A stretch of DNA of 12,120 bases from NCBI GenBank assembly GCA_027083485.1, contig JALWOO010000761.1, forward strand, positions 1-12,120, read 5' to 3'. Source of the stretch: Amylibacter sp. (GTDB lineage: Bacteria > Pseudomonadota > Alphaproteobacteria > Rhodobacterales > Rhodobacteraceae). Under the pieces are notes generated by a model. The model ran no database searches. It had not been told where the DNA came from and saw nothing but the letters and a program-made list of their open reading frames with translations. This document shows positions 5,713 through 12,120 of this stretch, piece by piece (position 1 is the stretch's first letter; each line of letters begins with the position of its first letter). Made by a program: the position numbers and the translations under genes.

Positions 5713-6855
5713 CTAGACGTGGTTATGTACTGCCAGTTCCTGTGCGATGCCGCCCACGGTTTCCATCCAGCGATCCACCAGATCGGGGCGGCTTGGTACG
5801 GCGCTGACACCTGGCGGGATGTCGCCCTGTTTTACGGCCTCAACCGCCAATGATACCGGAATGGAAACCAGCTTTGCCATGGCGGTTGCGGTTTCATCGC
5901 CCCAGGCGTCCATGGTGTAGGTTTTGTGGTAAACGGTTTTGCCATCGCGTTCGGCCTTGAGCGCTACAAACATCACCACCCGATCCGGATCGTTTTCGCC
6001 GTAAGCATTGTCGCGCCAGAACTGTTCGGACATTTCCTTGAGCCGCGCATCGCCTGCGTCGCCGCTCAGGGTTTCCACTTCGGTAAACACATCTGCCCAG
6101 GCCTCGGCCCAGCCGTTCAGGCGCAGGGTGCCGCGCACGAATTTTTTGACTTTCCAGTCGGGATCAAATTTGTAATCCGCCATAAACGGCAGGCTGTCGC
6201 GGTTGGGGTAGACCTCGAAGGTTTCCGGTGTGCTCAGCGGGGCCTCATAGCTGGAAATCGCATCCCAGGGCCGTGCCACGTTCAGTTCCTTGAAGTCGTC
6301 GATGGAGCGGGACGGGGAGCGCAGTGCTTTGAGGACGCCGAGCGGTGACCAGCTGAATTTGTATTTGAACGGATTCGGGTTTTTCGGAATGCCGCCACAA
6401 TAGGATGTGAACGACAGTTCGTTTGCCGGATCATAGGCCTTTGAGGCCCGATAATCCGCCACCAGCCAGTGGGCCATGGCGTGATCAATACCCGGGTCAA
6501 GGCCGACCTCGTTCATCAGGGTCAGACCGGCCTTTTTCGCCGCCTCGTCCAGTGCGCGCATTTCCGGTGAGATATAGGAGGAGGAGACGAAATGCGCGCC
6601 CTTTTGCAGGCACAGCTCTGCCAGCGGCACATGCCAGTCACCGGGCAGCATGGACACGAGAATATCGCCTTTGTTCAAGGATTCGGTGATTGCCGCCATG
6701 GAAAAGGCGCGAATTTGTTGGGTCAGGTCGCCCACTGCGGCCTGTGCCTTGTCGATGGTGCGGTTCCAGACCATTACATCATGGCCGTTTTCAATCAGGC
6801 GGCGGATGCCGGGAACCGCAGACAGGCCGGTGCCGATCCAGTGAATTTGTGTCAT
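5713..6855 (-). CDS. Saccharopine dehydrogenase, glutamate-forming type (SDH / Lys9-like)
   Basis: This family splits saccharopine with NAD(P)+ to glutamate and 2-aminoadipate 6-semialdehyde, or runs the reverse step. The 380-residue product has an N-terminal Rossmann fold with the loop WIGTGLSAVPGIRRL (6-20) and the family signature NEVGLDPGIDHA (115-126), then the mixed alpha/beta catalytic domain (YCGGIPKNPNPFKYKFSWSP). It is the last gene of a three-gene operon: its ATG overlaps the HAD stop as ATGA (6855-6852), and an AAGGA ribosome site (complement of 6863-6867) lies 7 bases upstream inside the HAD gene, so translation is coupled. With the lysine-forming-type partner in the operon, a role in lysine catabolism through saccharopine is the best reading. 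Related enzymes include carboxynorspermidine synthase, but the partner gene argues against that. The gene runs into the palindrome at its 3' end. Confidence 0.88.
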   Translation of the reverse strand: MTQIHWIGTGLSAVPGIRRLIENGHDVMVWNRTIDKAQAAVGDLTQQIRAFSMAAITESLNKGDILVSMLPGDWHVPLAELCLQKGAHFVSSSYISPEMRALDEAAKKAGLTLMNEVGLDPGIDHAMAHWLVADYRASKAYDPANELSFTSYCGGIPKNPNPFKYKFSWSPLGVLKALRSPSRSIDDFKELNVARPWDAISSYEAPLSTPETFEVYPNRDSLPFMADYKFDPDWKVKKFVRGTLRLNGWAEAWADVFTEVETLSGDAGDARLKEMSEQFWRDNAYGENDPDRVVMFVALKAERDGKTVYHKTYTMDAWGDETATAMAKLVSIPVSLAVEAVKQGDIPPGVSAVPSRPDLVDRWMETVGGIAQELAVHNHV

Positions 6856-7505
6856 GGGAGTTTCCTTTCTGCGCGCTTGGCCAGATGCGTCAACGCGGTG
6901 ATGGTGTGGTCGGGGCCGTGGGCTTGCAGGGCCGTAAAATCGTGAAACAGGCGGTTTTCCTCGGGCGTGAACAGGCAGGTTTGCGTGCCAGCTGCCTTGC
7001 CCGCTGTAATGTCCACATGGGAATCGCCAACGATCAGCGTGGTTGCCGGATCGGCCCCCAGATTGGCCAGCGTGGCGGTAAAAGGTTCCGGATCGGGCTT
7101 GCGTTCAGAGACTTCGTCCCCGGCGATGATGCTGGCAAAATACCGGCCGAGCCGGCGCGGGGCCAGTGCCGTATCGATCAGCCGGCGCGGGCTGGAAGTG
7201 ACAAGCGCCATTTCAACGCCCTGTTCTGCCAGCCCTTCAAGGGTTTCCAGCGCCCCGTCATAAAGCGCAATGCTTGCCAGATTATCATGCACATAATCGC
7301 GGGTGTCGCGAAACATCTGTGCCGGATCAAGCTCGGGAAAAGTCTTGGTGCTTTCCATGGGCGCGTGGAAAATCACCTGCATGATCTGGCTGTCGGACAT
7401 GGTATAGCCCTGATTGGCCAGACCGGTTTTATAGCCTTCCAGCCACAAATGCAGGGTCATGCCAAGGGTGCCGTCCCAATCGAATATGATGCGGTCGAAC
7501 TGCAT
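6852..7505 (-). CDS. HAD-family phosphatase inside the saccharopine operon
   Basis: The 217-residue protein has all four HAD motifs: FDWDGT with Asp9 and Asp11, LVTSS near 101-105, Lys136 in SERKPDP, and IVGDSHVDI with Asp161 and Asp165. An alpha-helical cap follows motif I, as in phosphoglycolate-phosphatase-like enzymes. It should therefore be an active small-molecule phosphatase, but the substrate is unknown. Its ATG follows the LKR-like stop with no gap (TAG then ATG at 7505), and I see no good ribosome site of its own, so it is probably translated by re-initiation. Its stop overlaps the SDH-like start. From memory, the Silicibacter pomeroyi lkr and sdh genes are also separated by a polypeptide of unknown function in another frame; this protein holds the same position. 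Confidence 0.88.
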   Translation of the reverse strand: MQFDRIIFDWDGTLGMTLHLWLEGYKTGLANQGYTMSDSQIMQVIFHAPMESTKTFPELDPAQMFRDTRDYVHDNLASIALYDGALETLEGLAEQGVEMALVTSSPRRLIDTALAPRRLGRYFASIIAGDEVSERKPDPEPFTATLANLGADPATTLIVGDSHVDITAGKAAGTQTCLFTPEENRLFHDFTALQAHGPDHTITALTHLAKRAERKLP

Positions 7506-8579
7506 CTACAGGCGCGCCATATGGGTGTCGAACACCGCTTTGGCACGGCCCCAGACACCGGCATCAATCCGGTCAAGCGTTCGCAGAGAGGGTAGCAGTT
7601 GCGCGGCGTAATCATCGGAGGATTCGATCGGCAGCATGGAGGGCAGGTTGTCGATCGCCATCACATCCAGCGGCGGGTTGCCCTGTGCCGCGCGGATTAC
7701 CGGCGCATCAAAAGTGGTGGAATGGTCGTAAATCGGCACCGGATTGTAATCGGAATTCGGATCACAGGCCACATCCGCCACCACCGACAGGCGGCGCGGC
7801 GCGTTCAGGGCGGATTTGGGCACAAACACCGGCACACCCGGTTGCGCAAGGATGCAGTTCACAAACAGCGTATGGTCGAGGATTTCCGGAAACGGCCCGC
7901 CATGGGCGGTTTCGGCCATGTCCCATTTGGTGACCGACAGGCCAAGGGATTGCAGACAATCGCTTGCGCCTGTTCCCACACGACCAAGGGCCCCGATGAC
8001 GATGGCATCGGGTTTTTCCGCGCCATTGGCCAGACCGGCCGCAAGGTCTGATTGCAATTCCGCCACCAGCGCATCGCGGCCCATGTAGACGCCCACGCTG
8101 GCCGGTCCGGGAATATCGCCTGCCTGTTGTGCCGCCCATGTTTTGATCCCCACAGCCGCGCCGGCAAATCCGGCCCAATAGCCAAAAGCGGCCACGCGGC
8201 GGCCGGTTTCATCCACCAGATATTCCAGGTCATAAAGCGTGCCGCCCCCCTGTTTGAACCGGTTCAACAGGGCCGGACCATCGGCCTGCCCCTTGAAAGC
8301 ATGGCCGAACATGATGTGGCGGTGTTTTAGCGGGTTGCCGTCCTCCGGCAATTCCTTCAGGCCGAAAATGATCGCCTCCCCGGGGGCCTGTGGCCAGGAC
8401 CCTTCCTCGGCGATGTTGCAACCGGTTGCTTCAAAACCGGCGAGCGGCATGGCGCGGCAAGAGGAGCGTTCCACCGTGACGGTAAAGCCGGCGTCCATCA
8501 GGGCGCGCACGCCTTCTGGAGTGATGCCGATACGTTGTTCATTTGCGCGCTGTTCGGCGCGTACCCAGAGGTGAGTCAT
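7506..8579 (-). CDS. Saccharopine dehydrogenase, lysine-forming type (LKR / Lys1-like)
   Basis: This family joins lysine and 2-oxoglutarate into saccharopine, or reverses that step, with NAD(P)H. The 357-residue product (yeast Lys1 is 373) has the alanine-dehydrogenase/PNT-type N-terminal domain (RIGITPEGVRALMDAGF) and the Lys1-type motifs GLKELPE with Lys75 and MFGHAFKGQ with His93, which match yeast Lys77 and His96 in position. The region FGYWAGFAGAAVGIKTWA (132-149) and a Rossmann loop GALGRVGTGA (196-205) follow. A TTG at 8615 opens the frame, but the ATG at 8579 starts just before the conserved WVRAEQR and is chosen. It is the first gene of an operon with the HAD and SDH-like genes, divergent from the formate dehydrogenase across 166 bases. 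The separate LKR and SDH polypeptides fit a bacterial lysine-degradation set. Confidence 0.9.
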   Translation of the reverse strand: MTHLWVRAEQRANEQRIGITPEGVRALMDAGFTVTVERSSCRAMPLAGFEATGCNIAEEGSWPQAPGEAIIFGLKELPEDGNPLKHRHIMFGHAFKGQADGPALLNRFKQGGGTLYDLEYLVDETGRRVAAFGYWAGFAGAAVGIKTWAAQQAGDIPGPASVGVYMGRDALVAELQSDLAAGLANGAEKPDAIVIGALGRVGTGASDCLQSLGLSVTKWDMAETAHGGPFPEILDHTLFVNCILAQPGVPVFVPKSALNAPRRLSVVADVACDPNSDYNPVPIYDHSTTFDAPVIRAAQGNPPLDVMAIDNLPSMLPIESSDDYAAQLLPSLRTLDRIDAGVWGRAKAVFDTHMARL

Positions 8580-8601
8580 AGCGTGATCCCGTGTTTTTCC
8601 C

Positions 8602-8617
8602 GATTGTTGGCGCAATC
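8602..8617. promoter_or_regulatory. Small dyad GATTG-N6-CAATC upstream of the lysine operon
   Basis: A perfect 5-base inverted repeat with a 6-base spacer lies 22 bases before the LKR-like ATG, in the 166-bp divergent region shared with the formate dehydrogenase (8580-8745). That region also contains an imperfect dyad, CAAGCGG-N6-CTGCTTG (8645-8664, one mismatch), and a G-rich run near 8691-8703. I found no convincing -35/-10 pair for either gene. Confidence 0.25.
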
Positions 8618-8745
8618 AGGCGCGGAATGCCAGCGCATTTTTGGCAAGCGGCGCAAACTGCTTGTTGCATGTCGTTAATCGGGTTGGCGAAGGGGCGGGG
8701 GGCGTGGTCTAAGAAAGGCAGCGCAAATTAACCGGATGTTATCCT

Positions 8746-11517
8746 ATGTCTGACACAGTCGAATTTATCCTGAACGGAAAAACCGTTTCCGCCACTGCGG
8801 ATGAAACCATCTGGGAGGTAGCCAAACGGGTCGGCACCGACATCCCGCATCTGTGCCATTCCGGGGCCAAGGGCTATCGCGCCGATGGCAATTGTCGTGC
8901 CTGTATGGTGGAAATCGACGGAGAGCGCACGCTGGCGGCCTCTTGTTTGCGTAAACCGGCGGCCGGCATGGTGGTGACATCGGATAACGCGCGGGCAACA
9001 TCTGCGCGCAAGATGGTGATGGAATTGCTGCTGGCGGATCAGCCCCCCCGCGATCAGGCCCATGATGCCGGCGCGCATTTCTGGGATATGGCGGATGCGC
9101 AGGGGATCAGCGAAAGCCGCTTTCCGGCGCGCGAAAACATTCCGTTGCTCGACAGCAGCCATGTGGCCATGTCGGTTAACCTTGACGCCTGCATTGCCTG
9201 CAACCTCTGTGTGCGGGCCTGTCGTGAAGTGCAGGTGAACGATGTGATCGGCCTGTCCGGGCGCGGGGCAGATAGCCGGATCACCTTTGATCTGGCCGAT
9301 CCCATGGGCGCGTCCAGCTGTGTTGCCTGTGGGGAATGCGTGCAGGCCTGCCCGACCGGCGCATTGATGCCGGCGGCGGTGCTGGATGACGTGCAGCGGG
9401 GCGATAGCCGTGATTTTGACCGTGAGGTGAAATCCGTCTGCCCGTTCTGCGGCGTTGGCTGTCAGGTCAGCCTGAAAATCCGCGACGACCGCGTGGCGTG
9501 GGTGGAGGGCATCGACGGCCCCGCCAACGAGGGCCGGCTCTGCGTCAAGGGGCGCTTTGGTTTTGACTACATCCACCATCCGCACCGGCTGACCACACCT
9601 TTGATCAGGCGCGAGGACGCCCCTGCCAAGGGGTTGAATGTGGATCCGGCCAACCTGCTGACCCATTTCCGCGAAGCCACATGGGAAGAAGCCCTGAATG
9701 CCGCCGCCGGCGGGCTTGCCGATCTGCGCGACCGCCACGGCGGGGCCAGCATTGCCGGTTTTGGTTCCGCCAAATGCACGAATGAAGAAGCCTACCTGTT
9801 TCAAAAACTGATCCGTCAGGGGTTTGGCACCAATAACGTCGATCATTGCACGCGGCTGTGCCATGCTTCTTCGGTGGCCGCACTGCTGGAAAATGTCGGT
9901 TCGGGGGCGGTGACCGCCACCTTTAACGAGATCGAAAACGCCGATGTGGCGATTGTGATCGGTTGCAATCCGGTGGAAAACCACCCCGTTGCCGCCACCT
10001 ATTTCAAACAGTTCACCAAACGCGGCGGCAAGCTGATCGTGATGGACCCGCGCGGCGTGACGCTTGGCCGCTATGCCAGCCACCGGCTGCAATTTCGCCC
10101 CGGCACCGATGTGGCCATGCTGAATGCGATCATGCATGTGATCGTGGAAGAAGGCCTCTACGATGCCGAATACATCGCCAAATACACCGAAAACTGGGAC
10201 GCACAAAAGGTGCATCTGAAGGATTTCAGCCCTGAAAAAATGGCCCCTCTGTGTGGCATTCCTGCCGATGATTTGCGCGAGGTGGCGCGTCTGTTTGCAA
10301 AGGCCAAGGCGGGGATGATCTTCTGGGGGATGGGCGTGTCGCAACACATCCACGGCACCGATAATGCGCGCTGCCTGATCAGCCTTGCGCTGATGACAGG
10401 GCAGGTTGGCCGCCCCGGAACAGGGCTGCATCCGTTGCGCGGGCAAAATAACGTGCAAGGGGCCTCTGATGCGGGGCTGATCCCGATGTTTATGCCGGAT
10501 TATCAGTCTGTTACCGATGACGGGGTGCGTTCCGCCTTTAACGAAATCTGGCAGTCGGATACGGATTTTTCTGCTGAAAAGGGCCTGACCGTGGTGGAAA
10601 TCATTCAGGCTATCCACGTGGATAAAATCAAGGGCATGTATATTCTGGGCGAAAATCCGGCCATGTCGGATCCGGATGTAGAGCACGCCCGTGCGGCGCT
10701 GGGAAAGCTGGATCATCTGGTGGTGCAGGATATTTTCCTCACCGAAACCGCCAATTACGCCGATGTGATCCTGCCCGCCGCCGCCTTTGCCGAAAAAACC
10801 GGCACCGTTACCAACACCAACCGGCAAGTACAGATGGGTCGTGCAGCCGTTCCGGCACCGGGGCTGGCGCGCGAGGATTGGCGCATTTCCACCGATCTGG
10901 CACGAAAACTGGGGCTGGATTGGGCCTATACCCACCCGTCAGAGATCTTTGCCGAAATGAAACAGGGGATGAAATCCCTTGCCAACATCACATGGGAGCG
11001 GCTGGAACGCGAGGCGGTGACCTATCCTTCGCTCACCCCCGATGATCCGGGGCAGGCCATCGTGTTTGGCGATGGCTTTCCGCGCCCTGATAAACGCGCG
11101 CGCTTCACCCCTGCCAGCATCATCGCGCCGGATGATGTGCCGGATGCGCAATATCCGATGATCCTGACCACGGGGCGCCAGCTGGAACACTGGCACACCG
11201 GCACCATGACGCGGCGCTCCAAAGTGCTGGATGCGGTGGAACCGGAGGCAAACTGCTCGCTGCATCCCAAAACCCTGCGCGCGCTGGGCGTGGCGGCGGG
11301 CGATATGATCCGCCTGACCACCAAACGGGGCAGCATCACCATCATGGCCCGCGCCGATCGCGCCGTGGCCCCCGATATGGTGTTTTTGCCCTTTGCCTAT
11401 GTCGAAGCGGCGGCCAACTTGTTGACCAATGCGGCCCTTGATCCCTTTGGTAAAATACCGGAATTCAAGTTTTCGGCGGTAAAGGTGGAAAAAGCCCGAA
11501 ACCTCGCCGCCGAATAA
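8746..11517 (+). CDS. Molybdenum formate dehydrogenase, alpha (catalytic) subunit, FdsA-like
   Basis: This 923-residue subunit should oxidise formate to CO2 at a bis-molybdopterin-guanine-dinucleotide centre; R. capsulatus FdsA has 958 residues. Domains in order: a [2Fe-2S] ferredoxin/NuoG-like domain with Cys37, Cys50, Cys53 and Cys67; two [4Fe-4S] sites, CIACNLCVRAC (149-159) and CVACGECVQAC (192-202); the FdhF-type [4Fe-4S] site with Cys232, Cys235, Cys239 and Cys266; the Mo catalytic core; and a C-terminal dinucleotide-binding domain beginning near TTGRQLEHWHTG. The active site is DHCTRLCHASS with Cys372 as the likely Mo ligand and His373 beside it, so it is a cysteine, not a selenocysteine, enzyme; Arg565 in LRGQNNVQG matches the catalytic Arg. 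There is no Tat signal, so it is cytosolic. A GGA site sits 9 bases before the ATG. No fdsG, fdsB, fdsC, fdsD or cofactor gene is in view, so its electron acceptor is unknown. Confidence 0.94.
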   Translation: MSDTVEFILNGKTVSATADETIWEVAKRVGTDIPHLCHSGAKGYRADGNCRACMVEIDGERTLAASCLRKPAAGMVVTSDNARATSARKMVMELLLADQPPRDQAHDAGAHFWDMADAQGISESRFPARENIPLLDSSHVAMSVNLDACIACNLCVRACREVQVNDVIGLSGRGADSRITFDLADPMGASSCVACGECVQACPTGALMPAAVLDDVQRGDSRDFDREVKSVCPFCGVGCQVSLKIRDDRVAWVEGIDGPANEGRLCVKGRFGFDYIHHPHRLTTPLIRREDAPAKGLNVDPANLLTHFREATWEEALNAAAGGLADLRDRHGGASIAGFGSAKCTNEEAYLFQKLIRQGFGTNNVDHCTRLCHASSVAALLENVGSGAVTATFNEIENADVAIVIGCNPVENHPVAATYFKQFTKRGGKLIVMDPRGVTLGRYASHRLQFRPGTDVAMLNAIMHVIVEEGLYDAEYIAKYTENWDAQKVHLKDFSPEKMAPLCGIPADDLREVARLFAKAKAGMIFWGMGVSQHIHGTDNARCLISLALMTGQVGRPGTGLHPLRGQNNVQGASDAGLIPMFMPDYQSVTDDGVRSAFNEIWQSDTDFSAEKGLTVVEIIQAIHVDKIKGMYILGENPAMSDPDVEHARAALGKLDHLVVQDIFLTETANYADVILPAAAFAEKTGTVTNTNRQVQMGRAAVPAPGLAREDWRISTDLARKLGLDWAYTHPSEIFAEMKQGMKSLANITWERLEREAVTYPSLTPDDPGQAIVFGDGFPRPDKRARFTPASIIAPDDVPDAQYPMILTTGRQLEHWHTGTMTRRSKVLDAVEPEANCSLHPKTLRALGVAAGDMIRLTTKRGSITIMARADRAVAPDMVFLPFAYVEAAANLLTNAALDPFGKIPEFKFSAVKVEKARNLAAE

Positions 11518-11529
11518 CCCGCTTCCCCT

Positions 11530-11590
11530 TTCGAATTCGCCCCAATATCCCCGCCGGAGGCATAAAATCTTTGCATACCGGCGGCGAAAT
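11530..11590. repeat. Second, eroded copy of the intergenic palindrome (probable terminator)
   Basis: The left arm, TTCGAATTCG at 11530-11539 followed by AATATCCCCGCCGGAGGCAT at 11544-11563 and AAAA, matches the left arm at 5613-5650 closely. The right arm (11573-11590) keeps only a short pairing core (CCGGCGG) and a GCAT start, so the full palindrome has been lost. Like the first copy it lies between convergent genes, 12 bases after the formate dehydrogenase stop and touching the SHMT-like stop at 11592. On the minus strand it is the 3' end of the SHMT-like gene. Confidence 0.75.
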
Positions 11591-11591
11591 C

Positions 11592-12120
11592 TTACGCGTT
11601 CACAAAGTGTAAATCCCCGAACTGCCCCCGCAAAGCCGCTACATCATCGGCCAGCGTTTCCGGCACCTTGCTGTTCAGTGCCGCCACAAACAGATCCACC
11701 ATCGTTCCCATGTTATCTACCGTCACCCCGAAACGCACGATTTCCGGTGTGCCGATGCGCAACCCGTTCAGATCGCCCGCTACCTCGGCAATCGGCAGCC
11801 CGATGCCACAGGTCAGAAAACCGGCGCGGCGCAGGTGTTTTGCGGCGCGCTGGCCCCCGCCAAATTCAGCGGCTTCAACCGCGAACTGGTGTGATTGGGT
11901 AAAACCGCCCTTGCCGGAAAACACCGGCACCCCGGCCGCATCCAGCCGCGCGGCAAATTCCTGCGCCACCTCTACCATGGTGCGGGCATAATCCTCCCCG
12001 TGGTCGCGCCAATCCAGCAGTGTCATGGCCAGCGCCGCCGATTTTCCCGCATCGAAATTCGCGGTCATTCCCGGAAAGGCAATGGCGTCCAGTCGTTCGG
12101 CAATTTCCGCATCATTGCTG
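11592..12120 (-). CDS. Serine-hydroxymethyltransferase-like PLP enzyme, C-terminal part (cut by window edge)
   Basis: The minus-strand frame is open to the window edge, giving 175 C-terminal residues; the internal ATG at 12068 is not the start, since conserved sequence (DAIAFPG) lies before it. The layout matches fold-type I SHMT: an FPG turn at fragment residues 15-17, a helical hinge (EDYARTMVEVAQEFAARL), the AGVPVFSG strand, and LRIGTPEIVRFGVT with Arg121 matching the carboxylate-binding Arg of SHMT. It differs from ordinary GlyA: the FPGLQGGP motif is FPGMTANFDAG, and the S-G-G-T-D-N-H segment is SGKGGFTQSH. The lysine that binds PLP lies outside the window. SHMT-type enzymes move a one-carbon or aldehyde unit between serine-like and glycine-like amino acids; this one is probably a paralogue with a different substrate. 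It is convergent with the formate dehydrogenase gene. Confidence 0.75.
   Translation of the reverse strand, partial: SNDAEIAERLDAIAFPGMTANFDAGKSAALAMTLLDWRDHGEDYARTMVEVAQEFAARLDAAGVPVFSGKGGFTQSHQFAVEAAEFGGGQRAAKHLRRAGFLTCGIGLPIAEVAGDLNGLRIGTPEIVRFGVTVDNMGTMVDLFVAALNSKVPETLADDVAALRGQFGDLHFVNA

Noticed and set aside
6690..7595. A 301-codon plus-strand open frame opposite the operon's HAD and SDH-like genes
   Set aside because: It crosses two well-supported minus-strand genes and their junction, and its composition is typical of an antisense frame.
8685..8714. TTGGCG and TCTAAG as a promoter for the formate dehydrogenase
   Set aside because: The -10 match is poor and the spacer is G-rich, so I could not support it as a promoter.
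8728..10935. A 735-codon open frame on the minus strand, antisense to the formate dehydrogenase gene
   Set aside because: It lies inside a gene with clear domains and catalytic residues. Its translation is rich in His, Gly, Ala, Arg and Gln with no recognisable motif, as expected for an antisense frame of GC-rich codons.
8746..11517. Selenocysteine in the formate dehydrogenase active site
   Set aside because: The frame has no internal TGA and the active-site codon reads as Cys (Cys372 in RLCHAS).

Overview
The window looks like a chromosomal segment of an alphaproteobacterium, most likely a member of the Rhodobacterales (Roseobacter group). I infer this from the GC-rich coding style, the protein sequences, a lysine-to-saccharopine gene set in the order I recall from Silicibacter/Ruegeria pomeroyi, and a GCCTCCGGCGGGGATATT-type intergenic palindrome that I recall as frequent in that order. 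No database was searched. No tRNA, rRNA, CRISPR array, insertion sequence or phage gene was seen. Most of the content is core metabolism.

Layout: (1) Positions 1-4601, minus strand, read right to left: an EamA/DMT-type membrane transporter, a class IIA HAD protein of the TIGR01459 type, a MaoC-like hot-dog dehydratase, a prolyl-oligopeptidase-family peptidase, and the first 28 codons of ribF (riboflavin kinase/FAD synthetase), cut by the window edge. (2) Positions 4720-5604, plus strand: hemF, oxygen-dependent coproporphyrinogen III oxidase, divergent from the transporter across a 118-bp region holding two dyads. (3) Positions 5605-5712: a 79-bp near-perfect palindrome between convergent genes. 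(4) Positions 5713-8579, minus strand: a tightly packed three-gene operon of a lysine-forming-type saccharopine dehydrogenase (LKR-like), a HAD phosphatase and a glutamate-forming-type saccharopine dehydrogenase (SDH-like), with a zero-base junction and an ATGA overlap. (5) Positions 8746-11517, plus strand: a 923-residue molybdenum formate dehydrogenase alpha subunit with ferredoxin-like N-terminal domains but no partner subunits in view. (6) Positions 11518-11591: a second, eroded copy of the palindrome. (7) Positions 11592-12120, minus strand: the C-terminal part of a divergent serine-hydroxymethyltransferase-like PLP enzyme, cut by the window edge.

How the genes work together: the LKR-HAD-SDH operon should pass lysine and 2-oxoglutarate through saccharopine to glutamate and 2-aminoadipate semialdehyde; the job of the HAD protein is unknown. 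The formate dehydrogenase and SHMT-like enzyme both touch one-carbon metabolism, but they are convergent, so shared regulation is not implied. The ribF-side cluster mixes flavin synthesis, a hot-dog dehydratase and a peptidase, with no obvious single pathway.

I do not see a clear undescribed system. The best points for a second look are the peptidase gene with no canonical start codon but a well-placed AUC, the repeat family (including a variant that seems to form the last codons of the peptidase gene), the HAD protein inside the lysine operon, and the orphan formate dehydrogenase.
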